The notes under the pieces were generated by a model. It did no database searches. It had not been told where the DNA came from and was given only the letters and a program-made list of their open reading frames with translations. DNA of 64,000 bases from CALOBA01 sp942491465 (lineage in GTDB: Bacteria; Pseudomonadota; Gammaproteobacteria; Chromatiales; Chromatiaceae), in contig CALOBA010000032.1 of the NCBI GenBank assembly GCA_942491465.1, positions 1 to 64,000 on the forward strand, in the 5' to 3' direction. Made by a program: the position numbers and the translations under genes. Below, piece by piece: positions 1 through 9,272 of the stretch (its first letter is position 1; every line of letters begins with the position of its first letter).

Positions 1-1171
1 CACCGCCGCACCGTCGAAGACCGGATGGTCGCAAGTCATGTCGGCAATGACGTGTTCTGGTGCGGGATCATGCAACGGGTTCAACGACACCAGGTAGTCT
101 TGTGCGCTGGCAAGGCCCTGCAATCGGTTCATCCAGTAGGTGACGGAGACGGCACTTTGGCCGTTCTCGGCGTCGCCGGCGATGTAGTTCCAGGCGGCCC
201 AGGCGCGTCGGCGCGTCGGCAGCACCGAGGCGTCGGTGTGCGCAGCACCGCGCGATTTCGCTGGTAGCGGATCGCGCCGAAGGGTCTTCTGTTCCTCCTG
301 GCCGCGCATCGTCGAGCAGGGCAAGGGCCTGGTCACTGTGGCATGCGAACACGAAATTGTCGTCGTAGCGCTCGGTGCCGGCGTCGGTGCAGACCTCGAC
401 GCCGCCGGTTCGGGCGTCGCGTCCGCGGCGCACGTGGCGAACCGGGCGTCGCGGTCCGCACGTCGTCGAGGCCGTCGACGATCCGCTCCACATACGCCGG
501 AGCCGTCATGGGACCGTGTACCACTGCGGTCGGTCGGTGACCTGGAGCAGGCCGTGGTTGTGGCAGAAGCGAAGCATCGTCGCGACGGGGAAGCGCAGCA
601 TCTGGTCGGTCGGACACGACCAGATCGGCTCGATCATCGGCAGGAAGTACCAATCGCGAAATGCGAGCGAGTAACGTTCACGCGAGAGGAAGTCGCCGAT
701 CGTCATCGCCTCGGCGGCGTCGACACCGGGGGTCGAAGCGCCTTCGGCCAGCGCGGTCGCCTGTCGCGGTTGAAGCGCCGCAGATCGGCCAGCATGCGCA
801 GGAAGGCCGGCTGCACCAGATTGCCGCGTTGCGCGAACACCGAGTCGAGGTTCGAGCCGCTCCATTCGAGGCCTGCGTCCGGGACCATGCACCGAGAACG
901 ACATCTCCCACTCGCCAGCTCGATGTCGAGTTCGCGCGAACAGCCTCAACAACTCGGGATAGGTCCGTTCGTTGAGAACGAGGAAGCCGGTGTCGACCGG
1001 TAACTTGTGTCCGCCGTCTACCTCGATGGTGTGGGTATGGCCACCGACGTAGTCGTTGCTCTCGATTAAGGTCACCTGGCTGCGCTGCGCCTGATGATCG
1101 CCTTGTGATAGCAGCCAAGCGGTGGCGAGGCCGGAGATTCCGCTTCCAATGACGGCAATGGTTTCTGACAT
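1..1171 (-). pseudogene. FAD-dependent oxidoreductase (amine-oxidase-like), frameshifted and cut by window edge
   Basis: The start at 1171 reads MSETIAVIGSGISGLATAWL, a Rossmann FAD-binding motif (GxGxxG) at the extreme N-terminus, followed by an acidic ESND and GGHTHT typical of NAD(P)/FAD-dependent oxidoreductases of the amine oxidase superfamily. Homologous-looking stretches continue on the same strand but in changing frames: DAGLEWSGSNLDSVFAQRG near 890-830, FRDWYFLPMIEPIWSCPTDQ near 660-600, FVFACHSDQALALLDDA near 350-300, and EHVIADMTCDHPVFDGAA at the window start. At least four frame changes are needed to read through, so the gene is probably dead unless the reads are poor. The C-terminal end lies outside the window. 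The substrate cannot be told from the sequence. Confidence 0.75.
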
Positions 1172-1657
1172 CTTACGTACCGTAAAACAAAGGCTTCATT
1201 GTCCGGATTGAGCCGGTCCGTGAAGGTGATCGTGAAAAAATGCTTCGTTGCCCGGGGTGCGCCCGGCCCGTGAGCCTGAGTGAGACTCTGTCTAAGTGCA
1301 AGCCCCTCAAAGTCTGGACAGCCTCGGCTGGAATCAATGGTGATCGATTGGAAATCTCGTCCACGACGACCCGTGCTCGTCCTCGACGACCCGTGACGCC
1401 GACGGCGCAGGGCTCGCATGCTTGACCACGGCGGTACCCGAGAGTAACCGATCCGACGTGATCGGTCGGCGACATTTGGAGTGGCTCAAGCCAGCTCGAC
1501 TTGAACTGTGCCGAGGGCCTAACCGGCGCACTTGGTCTAATAGGGGCATCGACCCCATACCGGGGACCAAGGACAGATCCGGCCAGAAGGCAAGTATCCG
1601 GACCAAAAGCATCCGGGATCGATCATCATTCAGCGTCTTAGAGGGGGTGAGCGCATC
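1172..1657. other. Intergenic stretch without recognised gene
   Basis: No open frame here looks protein-like. The only structure seen is a short direct repeat, CGACGACCCGTG, present twice near 1355-1395. The stretch separates the broken minus-strand oxidoreductase from the plus-strand membrane protein, so promoters for both would be expected here, but no clear -35/-10 pair was found. Confidence 0.4.
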
Positions 1658-2692
1658 ATGAGCCAAGTCCGAATCGAACAGGATGGCGCACCAGCACCGC
1701 CGCTGTCGCCGAGCCAGTATCACGGCCAAAAGCAGCAGGCCAAGCCGCTGACGCATCATGAAATCTTGACGCTGATCTCGCCCTTCACGATACGCGGCTG
1801 GCAGGCCGACCTGTCCACGAGCGACCGCGCCGGGCGCAAGCTGGCATTTAAGCCGATCGCGCAGCCGGCGGAAGGCGAGGGCGAACCGGCCCTGCGCGTG
1901 ACCTTGATGCTCGACGGCGACGTCGGCAAGGGCTTTCGCCTGATTCGCACGGTCACCATCGACGAGTCTAATTACGATTCAGGCAGCTTGGAGGCCGTCG
2001 GCCTGTCGGCCTCGACACTCACCGTCGAGGGTGCCGACATCGAGTCTCTGCTGGACCGGGCCGAGTCCGTCCCCGTGCGTCGCCAGATCAGGCTCTACGC
2101 AGGGATCCCGCTCGCGCGCAGCTACCTGATCGACGCCGATGCGTCGAGCGGCCCGATGTTTGTCGAGGCCAGGGCGCGCGTTCATGGGGTCAACCTGGTT
2201 GCTCAGGCCGATCGCAAGCGGGGTATGCCGGTGGACCTCAAGTTCACCGCCGACCCCGGCGAGGAACTGCGCCTGCCAGAGGACCTGATCGCTGTGCTCG
2301 GCTGGCGTTTCCGGCCGCTGGTGCACATCGTTAGCTACTGGCGCGGCACGATCAAGGTCGCGCGCCGAGAGCCTGAACGCACACCCGAGATCGAATACAG
2401 TCTGGGTCGCGTGGTTACCCACCTGGCGCGGACGCTGGAACAGTCCCCGGCCGATTTTCACGGACGCTACCTAAGTGCCCGCTGGCGCGTCACCTTTCAG
2501 CGATCCATCCCTTTGTTGATCGGGCTCGGTCTGCTGGCGGCGACCCCCGCGATACGATTTCTGGATCTGTCGGAAAACTCGAGCCTGCGCATGCTGATCT
2601 TCCACTCACCGCCGCTGCTGCTATTCGGCTTTTTTATGATGGCAGCGAGATGCCACGCACTGAGATCCCACCGATACCCAGACCCTTGCTGA
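1658..2692 (+). CDS. Hypothetical protein with C-terminal membrane segments
   Basis: A 344-residue protein of unrecognised family. The first ~280 residues are soluble and mixed in charge. Two hydrophobic segments follow near the C-terminus (around SIPLLIGLGLLAATPAI and LIFHSPPLLLFGFFMM). In another frame just downstream, EMPRTEIPPIPRPLLTRAY continues to a stop at 2811 and looks like genuine protein, so a one-base frameshift near the T-run and ATGATGGC at 2628-2650 may have shortened the gene; the unshifted product would be about 40 residues longer. It lies about 200 bp upstream of the MoxR-VWA pair in the same direction and could belong to that locus. No function can be assigned. Confidence 0.65.
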   Translation: MSQVRIEQDGAPAPPLSPSQYHGQKQQAKPLTHHEILTLISPFTIRGWQADLSTSDRAGRKLAFKPIAQPAEGEGEPALRVTLMLDGDVGKGFRLIRTVTIDESNYDSGSLEAVGLSASTLTVEGADIESLLDRAESVPVRRQIRLYAGIPLARSYLIDADASSGPMFVEARARVHGVNLVAQADRKRGMPVDLKFTADPGEELRLPEDLIAVLGWRFRPLVHIVSYWRGTIKVARREPERTPEIEYSLGRVVTHLARTLEQSPADFHGRYLSARWRVTFQRSIPLLIGLGLLAATPAIRFLDLSENSSLRMLIFHSPPLLLFGFFMMAARCHALRSHRYPDPC

Positions 2693-2900
2693 CGCGCGCC
2701 TATATCATCTCTGCCGGCGACGCCAAACCGAAGCGATCCGGAGCCGATTCGGGCACCTATGCCGGTGCGGGCGAAAAGCCCGGTGCGCAGCCGTTGGAGC
2801 GAAGAGTTTAGCAATCGTTCGCCGATCCCCCGCGGCTCGAAGCAGCCCATCATTCACAAGACACTACTCGGAACAGGAGCCCGGTTTGCAAGGCAACCCG

Positions 2901-4052
2901 ATGAACATCCCTCTGCCAGTCTCGATCGCGGCCGCGAAACAGGCGTTGATTGAGCAGTACGGCGATGCCACGCTGCGCCGGCGCGCATCCATGCTGTGGG
3001 GCACCCGCGGCGTTGGCAAATCCTCCATCGTGCGTCAGGTGGCCGAGCACTTCGACACGCCGCTGGTGGACCTGCGTCTGACCACCATCGAGCCGGTGGA
3101 CATCCGCGGCGCCATCTATGCCGACGACACGCAGCACAAGACGGTCTGGTTTCCGCCGGAGTTCCTGCCGGGTCAGGATCAACCCCACGGCATCCTGTTT
3201 CTGGACGAACTCACGGCCGCCGACCAGCGCTTGCAGATCTCGGCCTATTCGCTGGTCTTGGATCGGCGGGTTGGCAACTACCGCCTGCCCGATGGCTGGT
3301 TGGTGGTGGCGGCCGGCAACGCCGCCTACCACGGCGCCGTCAGCCACGACATGGGCACCGCGTTGGCCGATCGAATGTTCCACTTCAACGTGCAGTCGGT
3401 TATCGATGCCTTTCTTGAGTATGCGCTGGCAGAGGACTTCGCGCCCGAGGTCATGGCCTATCTCAAGGTACGCCCGGACAAGCTCGACGACACCCACAGC
3501 CAGCTCGCCAACGATCACCAGATCGGCGCCAGCCCACGCGGTTGGGAAGACATCTCCAATGTGCTCAAGTCCGAGCTTTCGGACGCCGGCAAACGGCTGT
3601 TCGTGCAAGGCCGCGTCGGTGCCGCCAACGCCGCCGAGTTCTTCGGCGTGTTGCGAGAGATCCAGGCCGGCACCGACGTGCTGCGGTTGCTCGACGCGCA
3701 ACCCGGCGACGAGACCGCGGCACTGCTGCCGACCACGCTCGACGGCCTCTACGGCATGATCTACGGCCTGCTCGCGGCGGCCACCGACGAGCAACGCATG
3801 GGCCGGGCGCTTGAGATCATCGAACAATTGCCAGATGCGCCAAGCCCAGAGCCGCTGCCGATCCGCGAGGCGCAGACCCTGACCATGGAGTTGCTGTTCC
3901 AGCGCGCGCTGGAGCGCGGGCTGGAAGGGGCCGTGCTCGAGAGTCCGACCTATCGCCGCTATGTCGAGCAGCGCGAGCACGACGCCCAACAGGCAGCCCA
4001 GGCCGATGGACCCGCCGCCGATGGACACGCCGCCGATCCGTGCCGTCGATGA
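2901..4052 (+). CDS. MoxR-type AAA+ ATPase
   Basis: A 383-residue ATPase. MLWGTRGVGKSSIVRQV near residue 30-45 is the Walker A loop and HGILFLDELTAAD about 60 residues later is Walker B, with sensor-like VVAAGN and the RMFHF segment after it. This layout fits MoxR/CbbQ-like AAA+ proteins, which work with VWA-domain partners to remodel or load cofactors into target proteins. The downstream gene overlaps this one and encodes such a VWA protein, which supports the assignment. ATG 2901 is chosen because AAGG lies 7 bp before it; TTG 2886, preceded by CAGGAG, would add five residues and cannot be excluded. The client protein is unknown. The C-terminus is Ala/Asp/His-rich and low in complexity. Confidence 0.85.
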   Translation: MNIPLPVSIAAAKQALIEQYGDATLRRRASMLWGTRGVGKSSIVRQVAEHFDTPLVDLRLTTIEPVDIRGAIYADDTQHKTVWFPPEFLPGQDQPHGILFLDELTAADQRLQISAYSLVLDRRVGNYRLPDGWLVVAAGNAAYHGAVSHDMGTALADRMFHFNVQSVIDAFLEYALAEDFAPEVMAYLKVRPDKLDDTHSQLANDHQIGASPRGWEDISNVLKSELSDAGKRLFVQGRVGAANAAEFFGVLREIQAGTDVLRLLDAQPGDETAALLPTTLDGLYGMIYGLLAAATDEQRMGRALEIIEQLPDAPSPEPLPIREAQTLTMELLFQRALERGLEGAVLESPTYRRYVEQREHDAQQAAQADGPAADGHAADPCRR

Positions 4053-5448
4053 GCCGGCGGCAGGGCCGGGCAGGGCGGTGCAATGCCACCGTGGCACGCG
4101 GGCGATCCAGACCATGGTGGAGTTTGCGCCGTCCACCGGCGGCCTCGCGCTCTGGGTCCGTCATCGCGATCTGGACACCGCCGATGCGCCCCTCGTGGCC
4201 GCCAATGACGGCGCCTGTATCTACTACGGCCCCGCTTTCGAGACGCTGCCGCCGCCGGTACAGGTGGGCATGGTCGCGCATCAGGTGCTGCACGTCGCGC
4301 TGCGCCACGCACAACGGCGAGATGCCCTCGCGCGTCTGGTCGGCGATGTGGACCCACAGCTCTACAACATCTGCGCCGACGCCATCGTCAACAGCACCCT
4401 GAGCCACCTGAGCTGGCTCGAACTGCCGCCCGGCTCGGTGCTGCTCGAAGACCTGCTCAGTGGCTCGCTGCACATCCACCAGGGTGTCGAAAAGTCCCTC
4501 TTGGAATGGGACCTGGAGCGTCTCTACCGCGCCATCGACGACCGCAAATGGACGTCCGGCAGGTCCCAGGGCAAGCGCCGCGGCAAAGGCGATCAGCGCC
4601 ACAGCCCAAGCGGCGAGGGCGCCAGCAGCGAGACCGGCGACGGCCCCCAGCAACAAGCCGACCTCGAACGACCGGCGCAGGACGGCCAATGCGCCAGTCG
4701 AGCCAGGTACATGGCGGAACGCATGATCGCGGACCTGCTGCCGGCCGCCGATGCCGACAAGCCGGAGGCCGAGGCGGAGCAGTCGCGCGAATGGCGCGAG
4801 CGCATCATCCGTGCCCATGCCGGCGACGGCGTCCATTCCATGCTGCGCGAACTGCTGGCCGATCTGCCCAAGGTGCGCACACCCTGGGAACTGCTGCTGC
4901 GCACCCAACTCGCCCGCGGACTGTCGCATCAGCCGGACCTGTCCTGGTCGCGACCATCGCGCTCCTACCTGGCCAACCAGGGCCGCGCCCGTTCCGCTAA
5001 CGCTTCCGGGACAGGCAGAGGCTGGCGCATGCCCTGGGAGCCGGGCTTCAGCACGGCCAAGGCGGTCGCCCGGCTGGCGGTGATGGTCGATGTGTCCGGC
5101 TCCATCGATGCGCCGCTGCTCGCGCGCTTCGCCGGCGAGATCGAGGCCATCACACGCAGACTCGAGGCCGGCGCCGTGGTCGTCGTTGGCGATCAGCAAG
5201 TGACCTCGGTCGACTGGTTCGAGCCCGGTCGCAGCAACCTGCGCGACATCGTGTTTCAAGGTGGCGGCGGCACCGACTTCGCACCGCTACTGCGCGAGGC
5301 CGAACGCCACGCCCCGGACATCGGCGTCTTCCTCACCGACCTCGACGGCCCCGCCGACTACCGCCCCGCCTTCCCGGTGCTCTGGTGCGTCCCGGTTGCC
5401 CACGCCGCGATGCCGCACCCGTTCGGGCGCAAGCTGGTGCTCGACTAG
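4006..5448 (+). CDS. VWA-like domain protein with metallopeptidase-like N-terminal domain (DUF2201 type)
   Basis: A 480-residue protein, partner of the MoxR ATPase whose 3' end it overlaps. The N-terminal part carries AHQVLHVALRH, at the place where proteins of this type usually have a zinc-metallopeptidase HExxH helix; here the glutamate is glutamine, so catalysis is doubtful. A polar, Arg/Gly/Ser/Glu-rich linker follows (about residues 180-240). The C-terminal VWA domain shows the MIDAS motif VMVDVSGSID, then GGGGTDF and FLTDLDG. Family knowledge links MoxR plus VWA pairs to chaperone-like activation of target proteins. The start at 4006 (MDPPPMDTPP) is the first ATG after the MoxR overlap begins; a start at 3961 is also open. 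Confidence 0.8.
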   Translation: MDPPPMDTPPIRAVDEPAAGPGRAVQCHRGTRAIQTMVEFAPSTGGLALWVRHRDLDTADAPLVAANDGACIYYGPAFETLPPPVQVGMVAHQVLHVALRHAQRRDALARLVGDVDPQLYNICADAIVNSTLSHLSWLELPPGSVLLEDLLSGSLHIHQGVEKSLLEWDLERLYRAIDDRKWTSGRSQGKRRGKGDQRHSPSGEGASSETGDGPQQQADLERPAQDGQCASRARYMAERMIADLLPAADADKPEAEAEQSREWRERIIRAHAGDGVHSMLRELLADLPKVRTPWELLLRTQLARGLSHQPDLSWSRPSRSYLANQGRARSANASGTGRGWRMPWEPGFSTAKAVARLAVMVDVSGSIDAPLLARFAGEIEAITRRLEAGAVVVVGDQQVTSVDWFEPGRSNLRDIVFQGGGGTDFAPLLREAERHAPDIGVFLTDLDGPADYRPAFPVLWCVPVAHAAMPHPFGRKLVLD

Positions 5449-5457
5449 CCAGCGGAA

Positions 5458-5485
5458 GGGCCAAGGGCCAAGGGCCAAGGGCCAA
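5458..5485. repeat. Four tandem copies of GGGCCAA
   Basis: Four perfect 7-bp units follow directly after the VWA gene stop. Between 5548 and 5606 comes an imperfect hairpin (GGGTGGATAAGCG ... GCGGATGCGCTTCGCCC) of the kind scattered between genes in many GC-rich proteobacteria. Together with the poly-G tract this fills most of the 600-bp gap before the next gene. Confidence 0.8.
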
Positions 5486-5616
5486 GGATGCGCGATTGTC
5501 CTGTGGAGCGATCCTCGGCCCTCGGCGCTTGGCCCACTTGAAGCGGGTAGGGTGGATAAGCGAAACGCATCCACCGTCGGGCATGATGGCGGATGCGCTT
5601 CGCCCGGTTTCTGAAA

Positions 5617-5710
<94 letters not shown>

Positions 5711-5724
5711 ACAGCGCCGACGGG

Positions 5725-5760
5725 TTGACATTGTTTCTGCCGTTACTTAGGGCGCCCTAA
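5725..5760 (+). promoter_or_regulatory. Candidate -35 box plus 14-bp palindrome upstream of activator gene
   Basis: TTGACA at 5725-5730 has the sigma-70 -35 consensus, and a perfect palindrome TTAGGGCGCCCTAA spans 5747-5760, where a -10 box would fall. A palindrome covering the -10 region suggests a repressor or activator site, but the -10 hexamer itself is poor. About 280 bp further on, TGGCACCTGCTTTGGC at 6036-6051 resembles a sigma-54 -24/-12 element with one mismatch in the -12 part. Both are pattern matches only. Confidence 0.3.
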
Positions 5761-6046
5761 GCGACGACCTTTTGTTGCTAACTGCGCCGGAGGTGTACCA
5801 ACCCATGGAGCGCCGACTTCTGGTCGGCCGGGGTGCGCCAGCGCCTTTGAGGACGCGCGGTGGCTCAGCGGGGCTGCGTCACCTCCAAAATCCGTCTTGC
5901 CGGAGTTCGGACCTGATGGTAGAAAAGAGGCTGAACGTACTGCAACGAAGCAAGTTCCATGTCGCTCAACATCAAGTGCCGAGAGGCCAACATCTTAGTC
6001 GCCGAATTGGCGAGTCTGACCGGCGAGTCCAAGACTGGCACCTGCT

Positions 6047-7621
<1,575 letters not shown>

Positions 7622-7687
7622 CGACGCGCCGCCTGCCTAGAGAACATGAAGCGCTCCGCACAACTTGCCAACCACCGGAATCCGACC

Positions 7688-7948
7688 ATGCCTGCACTGA
7701 AGCTCAACCCCGATTTCGCAACCGTCTTGGAACCCTTTGGCGCCGGCGCAGAAGACTTCTTCCTCGCCGCCAGTCTCTACCACGCCGGAAAGATCAGCTT
7801 TGGGGCAGCGGCAGCCTTGGCTGGCCTCGGCTTTGAGGAGTTCCATTACAGACTCAAAGAACACTTCGGCCACGGCTTCATCATCGACGACGAAACCGCG
7901 CGCGAAGACCTCAGTCTTGGTGCCGAGCTTGCGCGGCAAGCGTCATGA
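7688..7948 (+). CDS. UPF0175 family protein (likely antitoxin)
   Basis: An 86-residue protein with the UPF0175 pattern FFLAASLYHAGKISFGAAAA, then FEEFHYRLKEHFGHGFIIDD, a small helix-turn-helix type fold. Such proteins are usually encoded just before a DUF3368 PIN-domain toxin, and here the stop overlaps the PIN start by ATGA (7945-7948), a standard TA layout giving coupled translation. It follows the sigma-54 activator by 66 bp, the same order as at the second activator locus (21923). ATG 7688 is chosen because the matching copy at 21923 starts at the same residue. Possible roles are neutralising the toxin and repressing its own operon. Confidence 0.8.
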   Translation: MPALKLNPDFATVLEPFGAGAEDFFLAASLYHAGKISFGAAAALAGLGFEEFHYRLKEHFGHGFIIDDETAREDLSLGAELARQAS

Positions 7949-8436
7949 GGATCGTGTCCAACGCCAGCCCGCTGATCTTTCTGTCCAAAATCAATTCGCT
8001 CGGTCTGCTCCAACACTGCTTTCAACAAACTTTGGTGCCGCCGGGCGTGGTTGCCGAGGTCGGTATCGATCTTCCCAGGTTCATCGACCGACAACCGCTG
8101 TCCGACCTTGGGGAAGCCTATGTCACAGGGGCGATTGGAAGCCTGCACCGAGGTGAACTAGAGGCATTGGTGCTCGCGCGTGAACAGAAGGCCGACGTGA
8201 TCGCGCTGGACGACGGGCCAGCGCGGCGGCGGGCCGTGAAGATGGGCTTGCGGCCGATCGGAACCATTGGTCTCCTGGTCCTGTTTCGGGGTCGCGGCTT
8301 GCTGAATGCAGCCACGGCGATCGAGAAACTGGATCAACTCGTCGACCAGCACGGCCTGTACCTGTCAGACAGTCTGCTCGATGAAGCCCGTCAAAGGCTC
8401 GCCGACGCCGCGCCCGGTCTTGCCGAGGACCGCTGA
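7945..8436 (+). CDS. DUF3368 PIN-domain toxin
   Basis: A 163-residue PIN-fold protein of the DUF3368 type, opening with MRIVSNASPLIFLSKINSL and continuing with LVPPGVVAEVG, LHRGELEALVLAREQKADVIALDD and LGLRPIGTIGLL-like elements (KMGLRPIGTIGLLVLF). PIN toxins are metal-dependent ribonucleases; the acidic residues expected at the active site (E near LHRGELEAL, DD in IALDDG) are present. It is translationally coupled to the UPF0175 gene before it. It looks intact, unlike the degraded DUF3368 gene at 31679-32085. Confidence 0.85.
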   Translation: MRIVSNASPLIFLSKINSLGLLQHCFQQTLVPPGVVAEVGIDLPRFIDRQPLSDLGEAYVTGAIGSLHRGELEALVLAREQKADVIALDDGPARRRAVKMGLRPIGTIGLLVLFRGRGLLNAATAIEKLDQLVDQHGLYLSDSLLDEARQRLADAAPGLAEDR

Positions 8437-8675
8437 ATCCGTAGGACGCAACAGGAACAACTAAGGTACCATGCTGGTGCGCAAGAAGGCTTGCGCCACC
8501 CAACAAGACCTTCTGGCCTAATACCGCTGCCGCGGCGACGTCCGCGAGAGGCGGAACACGCCAGACCGCTTGGTAAAATGGTGACGTTTGAGAAACCATA
8601 GGTCATGACTCGGGTGCTCCAGTAGAAAACCGCAGGCGGAACTTGCCCGTTCGAGGAAAGGAAAGAGGCTGAACC

Positions 8676-8883
8676 ATGCCCCTCACGCGAGATTTCAAGC
8701 ACACCATTAAGGCCCGCGCGCAGGCCGACCAGGCATTCCGCGTCGCCTTGCTGGACGAGGCCCTCGACGCCCTCATGAACAACGACCTGGCAACCGGCAA
8801 GCTGCTCCTGCGCGATTACGTGAACGCCACCGTCGGCTTCGATGCGCTGGGTGCGCAAACATTCTTGCGTTATAAAAAGAAAA
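8676..8883 (+). pseudogene. HigA-like antitoxin, 3'-truncated
   Basis: The first 61 residues (MPLTRDFKHTIKARAQADQA onward) match the intact protein at 22868-23194 almost line for line, including LLRDYVNATVGF and ALGAQ. At about 8860 the match stops and the frame runs for a few more codons into the relic of a sigma-54 activator, ending at 8894. The DNA-binding half seen in the intact copy is missing, so the product is unlikely to work. The join shows that two unrelated gene fragments were fused by deletion or recombination here. Confidence 0.75.
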
Positions 8884-9195
8884 GTTCTGTTTAACCAGCG
8901 CTGGCCCGGCAACGTCCGCGGAATCTTCAAGACCCTGCACCGCGCCGCCGTCTGGACGCCCAGCAATAGCATCGACTCGGGCGACAGTCGCGACAGCTCG
9001 CTGCCGAGCCCCGCCACTCTGACCGGCGAAGCCCAATTCATAGCTCGAAAGATCTACAAATTTTTGATTTACAATAGTTATCGACCGGAGCGAGCGACGT
9101 TATCTAGAGCAGGCCAAGCCCCCCGCCGTCGGCAATAAGACCCGCACAGCCAGCCGATTCGGGCTGGGAAACTCGACCATGCTCGCCAACTGACC
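8884..9195 (+). pseudogene. Relic of a third RtcR-like sigma-54 activator (C-terminal part)
   Basis: RWPGNVRGIFKTLHRAAVWT near 8898-8957 matches the WPGN(V/I)REL...LRRAAVWT segment of the activators at 6047 and 20340. Further on, reading in another frame, NKTRTASRFGLGNSTMLAN near 9138-9195 matches their terminal Fis-type HTH (GGNKTRAAKLLGFGNPTTLTNW). The stretch between is shortened and out of frame, and AT-rich sequence at 9040-9085 interrupts it. It is clearly non-functional but proves that at least three copies of this regulator existed in this island. Confidence 0.7.
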
Positions 9196-9272
9196 GCAGA
9201 AAAGAGGGCAGTAGTCAGGATGGCACGGGGCGTGCTTAGTAGAGGCCAACACGAGAACCAAAAGGTAAAAGG

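Noticed and set aside
2850..5259. Long antisense open frames (428 and 480 codons) opposite the MoxR and VWA genes
   Set aside because: They run against clear AAA+ and VWA motifs, have Ala/Gly/Arg-biased composition and no recognisable motif; GC-rich coding DNA often leaves the opposite strand open.
8520..8580. A further short activator relic (GGCGACGTCCGCGAG resembling the WPGNVRE region)
   Set aside because: The match is about 15 bases and could be chance in GC-rich DNA.
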